From positions 17,604,149 to 17,668,148 of the forward strand of contig NC_052027.1 in assembly GCF_015832195.1 (NCBI RefSeq): a stretch of DNA of 64,000 bases, written 5' to 3'. Positions 1-12,086 of this stretch are shown piece by piece. A model generated the notes under the pieces. It saw only the letters and a program-made list of their open reading frames with translations. It was not told the origin of the DNA and ran no database searches. Both the position numbers and the translations under genes were made by a program. The stretch comes from Motacilla alba alba. Lineage: Eukaryota > Chordata > Aves > Passeriformes > Motacillidae. Numbering within the stretch: the stretch's first letter is position 1; each line of letters starts with the position of its first letter.

Positions 1-339
1 GATGAAGAAGAAAAATGATTTTTTCTAAGGTTTTCTAGTGTTTGTTTTCTTCTCTGTGCCTTCTGAAGATTGCCTACATCCTATTTTCATTCTTTTCTTT
101 TTTCCTGTCTTTAGAATGAACTTTGCATTATGACTATTTTAAGTCAGACATAAGTTCTATATTGTTTTCACATGTTCTTTGGCAGTCATGAAAACGTAAG
201 TTTAGAGGTTACATCCGTTATCTTTGATAATTCCATCTGACGCAATTTTTAATGCCCTTGCATCTCATGCTTGTTTGTGAAGATGCTAGATTGATCTTTG
301 ATGGGCATTCAACCAAGAAACAAGTACATCAAAGCCTCT
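1..339. other. AT-rich flank, no gene seen
   Basis: AT-rich sequence before the minisatellite. No long reading frame, tandem repeat or recognisable transposon is visible. Confidence 0.5.
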
Positions 340-1318
340 GGAGGTGACAGCCCCAGTCCCGCTCCATGGCGGGTTTCCTGAGGTGTCGCAGCCCCAGCCC
401 CGCTCCATGACGGGTTTCCTGAGGTGTCGCAGCCCCAGTCCCGCTCCATGGCGGGTTGTCTGAGGTGTCGCAGCCCCAGTCCCGCTCCATGGCGGGTTGT
501 CTGAGGTGTGTCAGCCCCAGCCCCGCTCCATGGCGGGTTGTCTGAGGTGTCGCAGCCCCAGCCCCGCTCCATGGAGGGTTTCCTGAGGTGTCGCAGCCCC
601 AGCCCCGCTCCATGGCGGGTTGTCTGAGGTGTCGCAGCCCCAGCCCCGCTCCATGGCGGGTTGTCTGAGGTGTCGCAGCCCCAGTCCCGCTCCATGGAGG
701 GTTGTCTGAGGTGTCACAGCCCCAGTCCCGCTCCATGGCGGGTTTCCTGAGGTGTCAGCCCCAGTCCCGCTCCATGGCGGGTTGTCTGAGGTGTCGCAGC
801 CCCAGTCCCGTTCCATGGCGGGTTTCCTGAGGTGTCGCAGCCCCAGTCCCGTTCCATGGCGGGTTTCCTGAGGTGTCGCAGCCCCAGTCCCGTTCCATGG
901 CGGGTTGTCTGAGGTGTGTCAGCCCCAGCCCCGCTCCATGGCGGGTTTCCTGAGGTGTGTCAGCCCCAGTCCCGCTCCATGGCGGGTTTCCTGAGGTGTC
1001 GCAGCCCCAGTCCCGTTCCATGGCGGGTTGTATGAGGTGTGTCAGCCCCAGCCCCGCTCCATGGCGGGTTTCCTGAGGTGTGTCAGCCCCAGTCCCGCTC
1101 CATGGCGGGTTTCCTGAGGTGTGTCAGCCCCAGCCCCGCTCCATGGCGGGTTGTCTGAGGTGTCGCAGCCCCAGTCCCGTTCCATGGCGGGTTTCCTGAG
1201 GTGTCGCAGCCCCAGCCCCGCTCCATGGCGGGTTGTCTGAAGTGTCGCAGCCCCAGCCCCGCTCCATGGCGGGTTGTCTGAGGTGTCACAGCCCAGTCCC
1301 GTTCCATGGCCAGTTTTC
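340..1318. repeat. 41-bp GC-rich minisatellite, about 24 copies
   Basis: A tandem array whose unit contains GCAGCCCCAGCCCCGCTCC followed by ATGGCGGGTT and then TTCCTGAGGTGTC or GTCTGAGGTGTC. The usual unit is 41 bp, with some units a few bases shorter or longer. Counting the CCATGG or CCATGA core gives about 24 copies. Units differ at a few recurring positions (CCCCG/TCCCG, GCTCC/GTTCC, TTTCC/TTGTC, GTCGC/GTGTC), as expected from unequal exchange. Open frames of 88-135 codons run through the array on the minus strand, but the unit is not a multiple of three, so they are by-products of the repeat and not genes. The array ends in a diverged copy near 1310, next to GC-rich unique sequence. Confidence 0.95.
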
Positions 1319-1718
1319 CACAGGGCGGTCCCACCTCCCGCGGGAGGCGGTTTGTGTTGCGCAGCCCGAGCTGGATGGGGGGAGCCGGGGCAGCCATATC
1401 GAACACAGCCTTTAATGTCGCCCTACTCGTTCTGCCCTTTCCTGGCATTTTTCGACAGAGCTGTGCTTATCGAGCTTTGGCGTTCTGTGCCTAACCTCTG
1501 CATTCCGGGCTGCCAGTCCTACGCGTCTGCACCGTGCCCCCACCATTTTGGGGGTAAAGCAATGCCCCTGCCTTTCAGCCAATTGTGCGGGTCCAAGGTC
1601 TGCGTGCACACGGGATACAGAACTGACTTGTTTGACGGACAGCTGTGGTTTTCTACACCTCAGCTGGCATGTGTCACCTGCACACAGAGACCCCCCCCCC
1701 CCATCCTGTCCCAGCTCT
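1319..1718. other. GC-rich sequence beside the minisatellite
   Basis: GC-rich, CpG-containing sequence with a perfect 14-bp palindrome (CCTCCCGCGGGAGG, 1334-1347) and a C run near 1691-1702. Overlapping frames are open here, but none shows a recognisable protein family or conserved motif. I treat it as non-coding. Confidence 0.4.
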
Positions 1719-1855
1719 GTCACACTGGCAGTGTTTTGCACGTGACACTAGCGCTGCACGGGGTGTCACACTGGTGGTGTGTGCCACACTACCACTGTGT
1801 TGAGCGTTACACCGGCACTGTGCTGTGTGTCACGCCGGCACTGTGTGCTTCCAGA
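1719..1855. repeat. Degenerate TGTCACACTGGC-type tandem repeat
   Basis: About six imperfect copies of a 20-25 bp motif resembling GTGTCACACTGGCACTGTG. Each copy pairs a TGTCAC or ACACCG half with a CACTGTG or GGTGTGTG half. Copies are strongly diverged, so unit boundaries are approximate. Confidence 0.55.
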
Positions 1856-4800
1856 CCTTGCAGTGTAAGTGGGAGGGTGTGAAAGATGGTGACAACAGAA
1901 GGATGCCAAACGAGAGACCAGTTGCTTCCAGACTCAAAAGCCAGCTCTGTGTTATGTAATAGTGTTTTCTTCTCCTTCTTCACCTGATGTCAGTCGGCCG
2001 TGTACACATCCCAGAGAGCTTGATGCATGAAGAACCTTTGGAAACTGACTAGGGCAGCACAGCATTTTAGGAACTATCTGTGGGAGCCATCATGAGCCAT
2101 CTCTTTGCTGAAGACAGGTGCTGTTTTTAACCAGCGTTTGATTACAGCAGGTCTGTTGACATCCATTTTGTGTAATCTAAAAATAGCTTGTTCGGCTAGG
2201 GAGTGAGGACGTACTCCCTTACAGGTCCAGGGAGCCTGAGGCTATGGCTTTGCTATGTTCAGCAGGCATCTCTCTGCTTAGCTTTAATCCAGCTGGACTG
2301 AGTACAACAGTACCCAAATAGAAACATAGCGTTTGGAGTGGGTTCACAAACTGAACAAGTGTCCCGGCTTCCCAAGAGGCTTCTAAAACTTGAAGCAGTC
2401 AAATCTGACCCTAGCCTGGCTGCTATAGTCATTTTACTGTGCCTTTGCATAGGAATAAAACTTTGTTATGTGACTGAGGAGTGAGAATACTCTTCAAACC
2501 AGAACTACACAATTCAGTTCTATTGGTAACCTGTTTGTACATGCTCTTATTTATTGTATACCTCTTGTGTATTGTTGCAATTCCCCAAAAAAGCACATCC
2601 TGTAATTTCCACGTGTGACTCCTGTGATGAAGGACTTGTGACATCTTGGCCAGTTACTTTTTGTAATTGCAGAAGAAATTTCCTATTCACCACAAATAAA
2701 TTGAGTTCTAGTGCTGGCTATTTCAGTCCAGCTTTCTGCTGAACACTTCCACCTGCTGGTTTTGAAGATGATACCTAAAGCTGTTAAGAGTTGTTTTATT
2801 GATGGACCTGAATTAATGCAACGTCCTCATTAACTCAGTCTTTTTAATTATAGGTTGGGAGTTTTCTCAGTAGATTGGCCGGCTATTTGGGATCATTCAC
2901 TTTACTACCCCTTTTTATTATCAAAGTGTATTACTGAATTCCATGGGCCCTTCAGGGCTTGCTCCAGCATATCAGTTGTCAGGACATTAAAGTTGTTAAT
3001 TTTATTAAGTTTCTGGGGTTTGTTCCAAATTCAACATTGCTCTGCATTAGAGTAGGAGCTGAAGAGGTAGGATGTTAGCTTTTCCATTTCGTATCTTAAA
3101 GCAGCAGGTATTTTTGCAGCACTTTTCCCCAGGCTGTGGCACACCTTTGATTTCCAATACAAAGAGTTACTCCTGAGACAAGTGAGTCTTTTAGACACTC
3201 AGGTACTGTTTTGTCTGTGTTGATTTTAATACACGGGTCCCACATAAAGGGAAAACTTTTTCTTATTTAAAAATTGAAAATAATCCCCTGTACAGATATT
3301 TTAGTTGCAAACCCAAGACTTGTTTTCTTTGATGAGGGGGTTTAATTTACTTTCTGCCTTCAGTTGAGTACATTTTGAAATTGCCTCACCTTTGTTTCCC
3401 TGCTTTCCTTCTTACAGTGATGACGCACTTGAAAGGGATTTTTATCAGACAATACCCCAGCAGGGATTTGAACCGTGTTCTGTTGCTTTGGAAACCAAAA
3501 GTTACAGAAGACAAGTTTGCTGGGCTTAGCATGAAACGTTTGTGGACTACAATTTTCTGCCCGCGCACAGCTCAAATTGAGGGATTTTTAGGATCTCGGG
3601 CAAACTTGTTACTGTTGTTAGCTTGAGGGGGGATGGCCACCAGGGGTAGTAACTGGGGACAGCTTGCCCTGCTGTGCTTCAGCCTGTTGTAACAGGGAGC
3701 AGGGCTTACTCTGTGGGGCAGGAGCAGGCAGAGTTTGTACAGCAGCTGCTCTCCTGGCCAATCGCAGAGATGCTCGGCAGTGGAAGCATTTGTGGGACTT
3801 CCTCTGCCTCTGCTTTTATTTTTAAGATGCTCTTCCCCCCCCCCCCCCCCCCCCCCCTCCCCCCAATAAGGTGACTTCCGCTCTGGTTTGTGCAGTAGAA
3901 CTTGGTTAAACCAAACATTTTATGTTCAATCATTTAGTTGTGACCTGTATATGGCAGGAGAAGGTTCTATATTTTGTTTTCCTTTGCCTTTCTGAAAAGC
4001 TGTGCTGCAGTGTCAGCTGTGCAGTGCAGCTGAGCGAAATGTCTGAATTTCTGTGTACACAGTTTTCAAGAGGACTTAGGAGACATTAAAGAAATTTCAT
4101 TGGCATTTGCTGCAGTTTGCCAACATCCCTTTTGATTAATGAGGCTGGAGGAGAGTGGGATGGGAGAGCTGGAGAGCTGCATCAAATGGTACTGAACTGT
4201 GGCTGCACAATTAGAAGTGGCTAATGCTGGTGTCAGTGAGGATGCTGGGCTTGGAGTGAGGATCCTGTCAGGCAGCCTGGCACCCTAAGGAATTGGCAGG
4301 AGGTTGAGGAGGGAATGCAGTTCACAGAAACTGAGGACCTGAACTCTGGCCCCACCTTCCAGGTATCTAAAACAGCTGGAGGCCCTGGATAGCACCATGA
4401 TGGAAGAAAGGGATCTCTGAATCTCTTCTCTATTACTTTGTGTTTTGGAACAGAGAAAAAGGCAAAAAAAAAAGTTTAAATTCAATTCTCATTTGCTAAG
4501 CAAATTGTTCATTGTTCACCCCTCTGTCCATCTCCAGCCCAACTCTCAAGTTCATTTGACAGTATGGTAGCAGGCAGTGTCTGCTTTGATGACAGAGTTC
4601 AATGTCCAGTACCAGCAGCTGAGTTCCAGGTAAGACACATGTGGTGTCTCTTTCACAACAGGTTCTTAAACTCCGAGCCCTTTGGGCTGCTCAGTAACTT
4701 GACCTGCTGTGTCTGACAATTGATTATGTGTGGTGTTTCCAGTGCTTATCTGAAAAAAGGTGGAACCTTTACTTTGTTTAATGGTCAGCACTACATTTGT

Positions 4801-7800
4801 CCTTTGGTAACTTTTTTCTGTTTAAGAATGGGGAGTATCAGTTGAAAGTTAGTCCTCTGCCCCTTTGATTTTTTAAAAACAAGTGTGCAAATGTTGAACT
4901 TATCATTCATTTCTATGAGTAGAATATTTGTGGGGTTTTTTCAGCTGAATGTGATAAAAACCCACATCGTTTTTGTAAGGCCGTGATATTTGTGTTGCCA
5001 CATCTTGAATCACCAATAATTCCAGCTAAAAAAAATAAATGTTTCATTGTGCTCAGTGGTAAGACAACTAGTGGGGTCTAATTATGTAAAGTGCTTGCCA
5101 CTAGAATTTCTCTACAGGTCTTTTAAAATCCACTCCCAAAGAAACAAAAGGAACCCCAAGAAACACTAACCCCCAAAGCCATAATGGGGCTAAATTTTGG
5201 TTTATTTCTGAGTGCACCCTAAGAACACCCCCCACTGCAAGCCGCTGAACACTGAGTTCTTTAGCAAGCCAGAGCACTCATTCCCATGCTTAGATGTTCC
5301 AAAGTATATGAGTGTGGCAGCTGTGCCCTTGGATCAGATGCCAACAAACTGCACAGTACCTGAAAACCTAATTCAAGTGTCTGCAACCTTCTCCCTGCTG
5401 GAATCTCCCTGGAAGGAATTTTTGCCACTCCTAATGCAGTAACTGTTCTACAGTAATTTTCACAAATATGTTCGCTCCTACCTGACATCCAGTGTGCAAG
5501 ATCTTATTTTAGTTCCCCTGTGTCTAGTAGAAGGCTGTTAGCTTGGGTTTGCATGTGGCACTTGAAGTAATGGCATAGAAACCATCACAACTTTTTAAAT
5601 TCCTTCTCTTATCTTGGCTCTGATCCTGTGCGGTCAGTACAGGTAAATGAAGGGCAGTCACGGTGGGGGGAAAGGGCATAGGAAGCAGGGAAGCCACTGA
5701 TTTCAACATCTTCTTCACAGGCTTCTCACATGAAGTTGTTTCCTCTAGGAAATTCTAGTCAAAGATGTACATGTGCAGTCTCAGTTTCTTCCTAGCCCAG
5801 TTTTAGAAAAAGCTTAAATTTGAACAAACCCCCCCCCCCCCAACATCTACAGCCTTTCCAAGAGAGATGATCCAAGCGAAAGTGAAGCTGAATTTGACAT
5901 GCTGTAGTTTCTCGAAGGCAGCTGTGAGGTTTGAAATTTTTTTTGGTTAAAAGCATGTTTTCTGCCTTAGATCCACATAGATTTTTATCTCCTAGACACC
6001 TTCTGCACACACTCCTCTTCAATACCTACTTTGCATAAGCAAAGTGACTGATAAATGATAATCCATTCATGTCTCAGTGCAGATAATTGTGATGCTTGGA
6101 TGCTGCCATGTTCTTTGATTTAACTGGGAACATACCAGGTTCTAAGTATGCATGGTATGTGTTTTGTACTGACAAAGATGAGGGAGAGAAAAGCGTAAAA
6201 ACAAGTGGTGCAGTCACTGTTTTAAATTCTAAATGAATAAAAAGTTTTGGGGTCAGCTTGGCTGTTGACTTTTTTTTCCCCCTGTTTTCAGGTTACAGCT
6301 GTTGGAGTTAGTGGGGGAAAATATGTTGTCACATGGAATAGCCTCATTTATTTTGACAAAAAAACAGTCTTCATGGTGTGAAGGTAATGGTGGGTAGTGA
6401 AAAGAGAGCTGCCTGTTGGATTACTCAACCTGTTGGCACCCACCAAATGTGTCAGCATTTTACACCAAAAAAAAAAATTAGACAATAACTGAGACAAAAG
6501 GCTTCTTAGATTCTGTATGGTAATAAATGCATGTCTGTTTATATAACCTTATCTGAGTTCCAGGGGATAAAGTACTTTTTAAAAAAGTTTCTTTTATATT
6601 GCAGCAGCGCAACTTAATTTTAAAGACGATCGTTTTTATATACTAAAGGAGATGTAATAAAAATAGCTTGTATTGAAGCAATAGCTAAAGCTGCTCAATT
6701 TGTCAGAAGTGTAATTTAACAACAAATTTCCAACCTCCCAGTCTGGAAAAGACAAACTGTATGACCACAGACGACAGAAAGAGCAGCTCCTCTTCCTGAC
6801 GGAGTGGAATTGCCCGTTCTGTATTTGTGCTCCTAGGTTCCCTTCAAGGGTGGAATCTGCTTAAGCCCAGTCGCTTAGAGTAGAGAAAATTACTCATTCT
6901 TGAAAACTCCACTATTGGTGTGATAGTTTGATATTGTTTTAAAGGTCTATTTTACTTTTTTCTTCTGGAAGATAATGAACTGAAACCACAGCAGAGAGCT
7001 TTGGAGGAATTGTTTCCTGTACCTGATTTCTGAAACGATGATCTCTGTACTTGCTCAGGTTCTGCTGAACTTCTCTGCTGTGATGAATCTACACAGGACT
7101 CTTTCAAGCATGCCATGCTGGTTTGGAAGCCTTTGCACCCTGGCAGAACCTGCCAGCTAATGCTGGCAGATAGCATTTTATCTATCTTGCAGTTGAATTG
7201 ACAAATCCTTCAGTTTTGTTTGTTTGGATTTTTTTATTTTTGATTTTGCAGCTTTATCATTTTAGAGAACAATGACATTTAGTTTTCTAGATACAAAACC
7301 AATTGCGGGAAGGTCACAACGCAAAATCTTTTGTCTTGGGAGAGAAGCAAAGATAAAGTGGCAAAGTCAAGCAATTTGACTTCTTTCCATCTCCCCTGAA
7401 CTTCCTGTTCTTCATAAATAACCTCCCAACAAACAATGGTTGTCCTTATATATTTTCAAAATCTCTAACATGGGCAGAAGGCTGGAATTCTTTTGTTCTG
7501 TACCTAAGATAAGTCTTGGAACATGACAGTGGGAAATAAATTAAGCAATTGTTAGAGAGCTGTTTTAGGGTTTAGTTACTACACTGGGCACTGTTACTTT
7601 AAGCTTCTGAGTTATAACAAACCAAACAACATTCAAGGGAAGAACTGTCAGATGTGGACACAAAACTGTCCTGAGGATGAGTGTGAGGGTGGTTAATGTT
7701 TGTCTCTTCTGGGCACTACAGCTGGCTATTGAAATGTGCTTTGTGTTTATTCAGTGGTGTTGCCATTGGTGATTTTCTTCCTTCACTGAGGATTCGGGCA

Positions 7801-8069
7801 TGGGAATGCTCCTGGAACAAAGCAGTGCCTTCACCTCCAGACCTGGCAGTGCTGCAGTTGTCTTGGCCTCTGGCTTCTCCTGCTGTAAATAGAGCACATC
7901 TACTCTGTAGCCTTGGCAGCAGGAGTGGATTTTAAGAATACAAATAAAACTGAGGTGTCAGGCTCCTTCAGGCTGTCAGTGGACTTTTGTGCTCAGCTGC
8001 CCCTCTTGGTTTCTCTTTTTACTTTTTAAAAAAACTTCTTCCCAATCTCTACTGTTAAGGAGAAAAAAA
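1856..8069. other. Intergenic stretch, no gene recognised
   Basis: About 6.2 kb of mostly AT-rich sequence. It contains homopolymer C runs at 3835-3857 and about 5828-5841 and several short poly-A/T tracts. All open frames are short (under about 85 codons) and unlike any protein I know. I see no tRNA, splice-delimited conserved exon or well-preserved transposon; old decayed repeats could be present but cannot be called by eye. Confidence 0.45.
3835..3863. repeat. Poly-C tract
   Basis: A run of 23 C, one T, then more C. It is preceded by pyrimidine-rich sequence. Long C or G homopolymers are length-unstable and error-prone in assemblies, so the length shown may be inexact. Confidence 0.9.
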
Positions 8070-8807
8070 GAGAGCTGTCATGGTGCCTGCAGACTAAGGT
8101 GACCTGGCTTGGCAACCACAGGGGTGTGACAAACCCCCTCGCAAGCTCTGTGGATCCCAGCTATCAGCGATGGTCTGGGAACAAAGAAACAGAAACACGG
8201 ATCGTGGCATGGAACTGGGGGAGTTTTACTTGATGGGAACCCCCCCAAACTCCAAAATTCCAAGATACCCAAGACCCAGACTCGACACTTAAAGGTTTTT
8301 ATATCATGTCTTGGGAGGAGGAGTTTAGGGCAACAAACCTCTAGGGGAATGATTGGAGAGGGGTCTGAGGTGGGGTATTTTATGCGTGAACCAATGGAGG
8401 GACACCAGGGAGGGGAATCACTTGAGTAAACCAATAGGGTTCTAAGGGATACAAAATTGACAGGGAAATTTCTGGAAGAGAGGGCAGGTTTGGGGGAGGA
8501 TTGACATCTACTGGGAAGAGGAGCGAGGAAGGTTCTGGGGATAAAGGGTAGGGATAGGAGAGATTGATAACTGGGGAGGGGTTTTAGTCTTGGCAGGGAG
8601 TGGCCAGGTAACAAACAGAAGGACTGACACTTAACAGAACTAAATAACAGTAAGGGTGCAAGTCTAATTTTAGGACATTGTATATAAAATGGGGAACCTG
8701 TGCCACTGCAAAAGGTAGGGGGAGGACAATATAAAGGGATAATAAAATCACAAATAAACAGTAGGCATGCTAATAAAACCTAGAGAAAGCACACTGCAAC
8801 AGAGAGC
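8070..8807 (-). mobile_element. Solo ERV LTR, minus orientation, with 6-bp TSD
   Basis: The element spans 8076-8801 (726 bp), begins TGTCATGG and ends TGCAACA. It is flanked by the identical 6-bp direct repeat GAGAGC at 8070-8075 and 8802-8807. Read on the minus strand it starts TGTTGCAG, carries CCAAT boxes in the presumed U3 and a GATATAAAAAC TATA-type box near 8297-8308, and ends CATGACA. No internal retroviral coding sequence adjoins it, so it is a solo LTR left by recombination. The 178-codon frame across it on the minus strand is not a gene. Its TGT-GCAG start and TGTCAATCC blocks resemble the outer LTR at 25.1 kb. Confidence 0.75.
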
Positions 8808-10151
8808 TGTTTATCTCAATAGCATTCCATATTGCTTAATTCTAGAAAATAATTAGTAGGATTATCTGACCCATCCTCTGCAATCTGAAGTCCCTGATTT
8901 CTATCTTATTCCTCTACTGTTTTTTTTTAAATTATTATCAGATCAGAAAGTGAAAATTGTGCAGTACAAAGAGCAAAGGTGCCAGCCTTGACCTCTTAGA
9001 AGACAATTTTGTGATTTTTGTTCATTTATCACAAGTACTGTAAGTATTTCATATCAGGTCTCCCCCTCATTTAAGTTTTGGTAGGAGCTTATTTTATAAA
9101 CAGGACCCTGAGTCAATTTACTGCTTGTCCTGCCATCACAGACCAGGGCGACAAGCCACAAATAACAGCTCCAGCGACTGCTCCAAAAATGTGCAAATAC
9201 TAAAAATGAGCAGGTTGCCAGCCTTCTTGTTGGAGAAGCAATCAGAATCAAAGGGTTATTCCAGCTGCTTATTTCACAACTAAATGGACTAGATGTTGAG
9301 CCACTGAACCTTATGACTGATGGCATGTAAGAGGCATTGACCCTCAGAACACACAGAGAATATTTACAGAGAATATTTACAACATTGTCTCCGACAGCGA
9401 TAGCCACAAATACTGTCCTAGTCCATTTCACAGTCCGACTTCTCTCCTGCAGCATGTGAAAGCTTTAAAATGTCCCAGGAAGCTTTCAGACGTGTTCATT
9501 GACCACTTACTCCAGAGGCTTTCAAGGATTTTGTGGAATACCAGTTGTTCTACATCTGGCTCTCTGAACACAGCAAACAGCCATCATTGTGTTGCAATCG
9601 TTTCTGAAGCCAGGTTTCAGACAGAAAAATACAGCAGTTGTTGAAATGCTGACTTTTGTGCTGCTGATAAAAGGGAAGATAGCAAAACTAAACACCTGAC
9701 AGTTGCTAGTGGTGTCTCATTTCAGCTGTATTATCAGCTAATTATGGAGATCTTCATTATTGTCTTTTTTTGCATTGCGCTTTCTGACTTGTTCCTTTAG
9801 CTGCATATAAACAGCAGAAACTCAGTTGAAGACCTGTTGATGCTGTGATAGTTTGATTCCCTGCCTTGATCTGATTGTCTGGGTGTGGAATCTCATCTGT
9901 AGAGTTTGCTTTGCTCTCATATCATCTTCAGTAGTTCTAGGAACGTAAAGTTTGGTAATACTTGGGTTGCCAGTAAATTCTATGACCTTGAAGTGTTTTA
10001 AAATTTAATGTGTAAGAGACCTGTTTTAATGGTGATTACTGAAGTATGTGACAATGGAAGTTTGGTTATTATGTTGTCATTAGTATGTATTTTAATTAAC
10101 AAATAGCTGGACAAAATACAAACTAGTCAGTTCTCTCCTTTAGCTATAGAG
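8808..10151. other. Intergenic stretch, no gene recognised
   Basis: AT-rich sequence with a short direct duplication of ACAGAGAATATTT near 9355-9380. The 133-codon minus-strand frame at 9054-9455 has no recognisable family, domain or conserved motif. Confidence 0.4.
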
Positions 10152-10196
10152 AAAATGGTTGGAAGGGACCTCTGGAAGTCATCTAGTCCAACCCTC
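10152..10196 (-). mobile_element. CR1 LINE 3'-end fragment
   Basis: The segment GGTTGGAAGGGACCTCTGG followed by CATCTAGTCCAACCCT is the reverse complement of the very conserved 3' end of avian CR1 elements. Only about 45 bp can be recognised. Confidence 0.7.
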
Positions 10197-11594
10197 AATA
10201 TTTTTAAACTCTGTGGAGCACATTCATTCCTGATGGATAATTATAACAAACCTTGCAAAATGAGGGAGAATATATGCTTGCAAACTTGATCAGGTTTGGG
10301 TTTTTAAAAAGGTAGTTCATTGTTACTTTTGAATTATTCTTACAGGTTTTAGTTCAAATTAAACTTTTAAAAAATTTTGAGTGCAGAGGTATTTCAACAG
10401 ATCACATCCATGGAAGTGAACGAATGTATAGCCCCAAAGAAATGCACAAATTCAAACACTTGAATCTACTATAATTCTTTATTTATGGCCGAGCAGTTTC
10501 TTGCAACAGGCTGAGTATTTCCCTTTTGTAACAGACTCAAATTAACATTTTATGCTTCTTTTCTTTAATAAATACAAATCCAACCCTGAAAATTGGGCTG
10601 ATTGAGTCAGTGGTTGCTATGGAAATGTTCCTTTGACACATAAAGCTGGAATTGGATGTTTGTTTCCCCCTGACTTGGAGCTTCTCCTAATCCTTTCCCC
10701 ATTGGTAACAGCTGTCTTTTGCAAGGCATCCAGAGGGATGATGTGAGTCCCTGCTCTGAGCAAAGTGAGCCAGAGCAGCTTTGTGACTTCAGATGGTGAT
10801 CTGAGCTAACTTGCGTGGGTCTTTGAGTGATGAGATAGGGCTCTTCTGTTGCCTCTGAGGTGGAGATGGCAGGGCCTGGGTGAGAGGCAGGTGGCAAGTT
10901 CACGGGGTTAATATTGTCTTCTAATTCAGCTTCCCTTTGTACAAGATTTAGATCTCCTAGTTCCGGTGTTTTTAGGACAAGGGCTGTTCTTACAACTTGT
11001 ATCGCAGCAGATTTATCATCAGACCATGCTAAAGCTTGTTTCGTAGCAGTGCTACTACATTCTTACCCACGCTTGTTTTAACCACTGTTTGCCCTCTGTT
11101 CTTTAGAGGAGATGGGGTAGGACAGGACATATTTTGGGGCTGGAGAAGAGCTGCACTTCTGGGAATATGCACGTTTTCATTTTGATGATTGGGACAGCAG
11201 GACCTCCAATTCAGGGTATATCTGAAGGTTTTCTACTAGTTTTATCCCAGCACAAATTGCTGGTCTCTTTCCTGATCATCAGATGAATGAGTTTTCTTCT
11301 TTTCCCTTTAAGGAAGAAGAACTGTACCTGAATTGCAGTTTTCAGGTTGAGGCTTTACAGCACAAGGGAAGCTCCTTGCCTCTTCTGCCTCAGTAGTGAA
11401 CGAAGCAAGCCCAGGTACTTATTTATTCACTGACTACATGTCCAGTGCATGAACTGGGGAGACAACATTTTCTAAAAACAGAGATATATCTTTGGAAAAA
11501 GAAAATCAGCTGATATAATTAGAAAAACACACCAATGTCTTCTCACATCCACCTTCCTCAACCCTTCCACTCTTAAACAAAACCAATGTACTTT
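10197..11594. other. Intergenic stretch, no gene recognised
   Basis: Moderately AT-rich sequence with no recognisable coding exon. A 98-codon minus-strand frame at 10607-10903 lacks any known motif. Confidence 0.4.
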
Positions 11595-11974
11595 AGCCTG
11601 GAGAAGAGAAGCTTCAGGGTGACTGAACTGTGGCCTTCCAGTACCTGAAGGGAGCCCGCAAGGAAGATGGAGAGAGACTTTTTACAAGAGCCTGGAGTTA
11701 CAGGACAGGAGGAAATGGCTTCAAACTGAGAGAGATGAGTTTTAGATTATATATTAGAATAAAATTCTTCCCTGTGAGGGTGGTGAGGCCCTGGCACAGG
11801 TTGCCCAGAGAAGCTGGGAGTGGGAACACTCCATCCCTGGGAGTGTTCAAGGCCAGGCTGGACAGGGCTTGGAGCAACCTGGGATAGTGGAAGGTGTCCC
11901 TGCCCATGGCAGGGGGTGGCACTGGATGGTATTTAAGGTCCTTCCCAACTCAGCCCCTTCTACGGTTCTGTGTT
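11595..11974 (+). mobile_element. 5'-truncated CR1 LINE 3' end
   Basis: About 380 bp match the 3' end of avian CR1. It opens with a CCTGGAGAAGAGAAG segment, then GGCACAGGTTGCCCAGAGA, a TTCAAGGCCAGGCTGGA block, GTGTCCCTGCCCATGGCAGG and a final GGTCCTTCCCAACTC. It ends in two copies of the 8-bp TTCTRYGG-like terminal repeat typical of CR1. The 85-codon frame inside is a remnant of the element and not a host gene. Confidence 0.9.
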
Positions 11975-12031
11975 ACTTGAAAGTTAAATAATAGTTGAGA
12001 TCTAATCCAAGTTGAGCTCATTTTATTGTGA

Positions 12032-12086
12032 TGTACACCAGTCTGACTGGTGTACAGTATTTATTTAGATGTACACCAGTCAGACT
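12032..12086. repeat. Inverted and direct TGTACACCAGTC repeat
   Basis: TGTACACCAGTC (12032-12043) and its exact reverse complement (12045-12056) are separated by one base, forming a nearly perfect 25-bp palindrome. A third copy, in the direct orientation, begins at 12070 and extends to TGTACACCAGTCAGACT. Confidence 0.9.

Noticed and set aside
340..1318. CRISPR-like regular repeat array
   Set aside because: Units are directly tandem with no unique spacers, and the window is vertebrate.
309..1448. Several 88-135 codon minus-strand frames encoding MERDWGCDTS-type repeats
   Set aside because: They are translations of the 41-bp minisatellite, whose unit length forces frame changes. There is no start, splice or conserved non-repeat domain.
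1274..1882. 202-codon plus-strand frame
   Set aside because: It crosses the end of the minisatellite and GC-rich unique sequence with no recognisable domain; composition explains the lack of stops.
8078..8614. 178-codon minus-strand frame
   Set aside because: It lies wholly inside the solo LTR at 8076-8801. LTRs of this kind do not encode protein.
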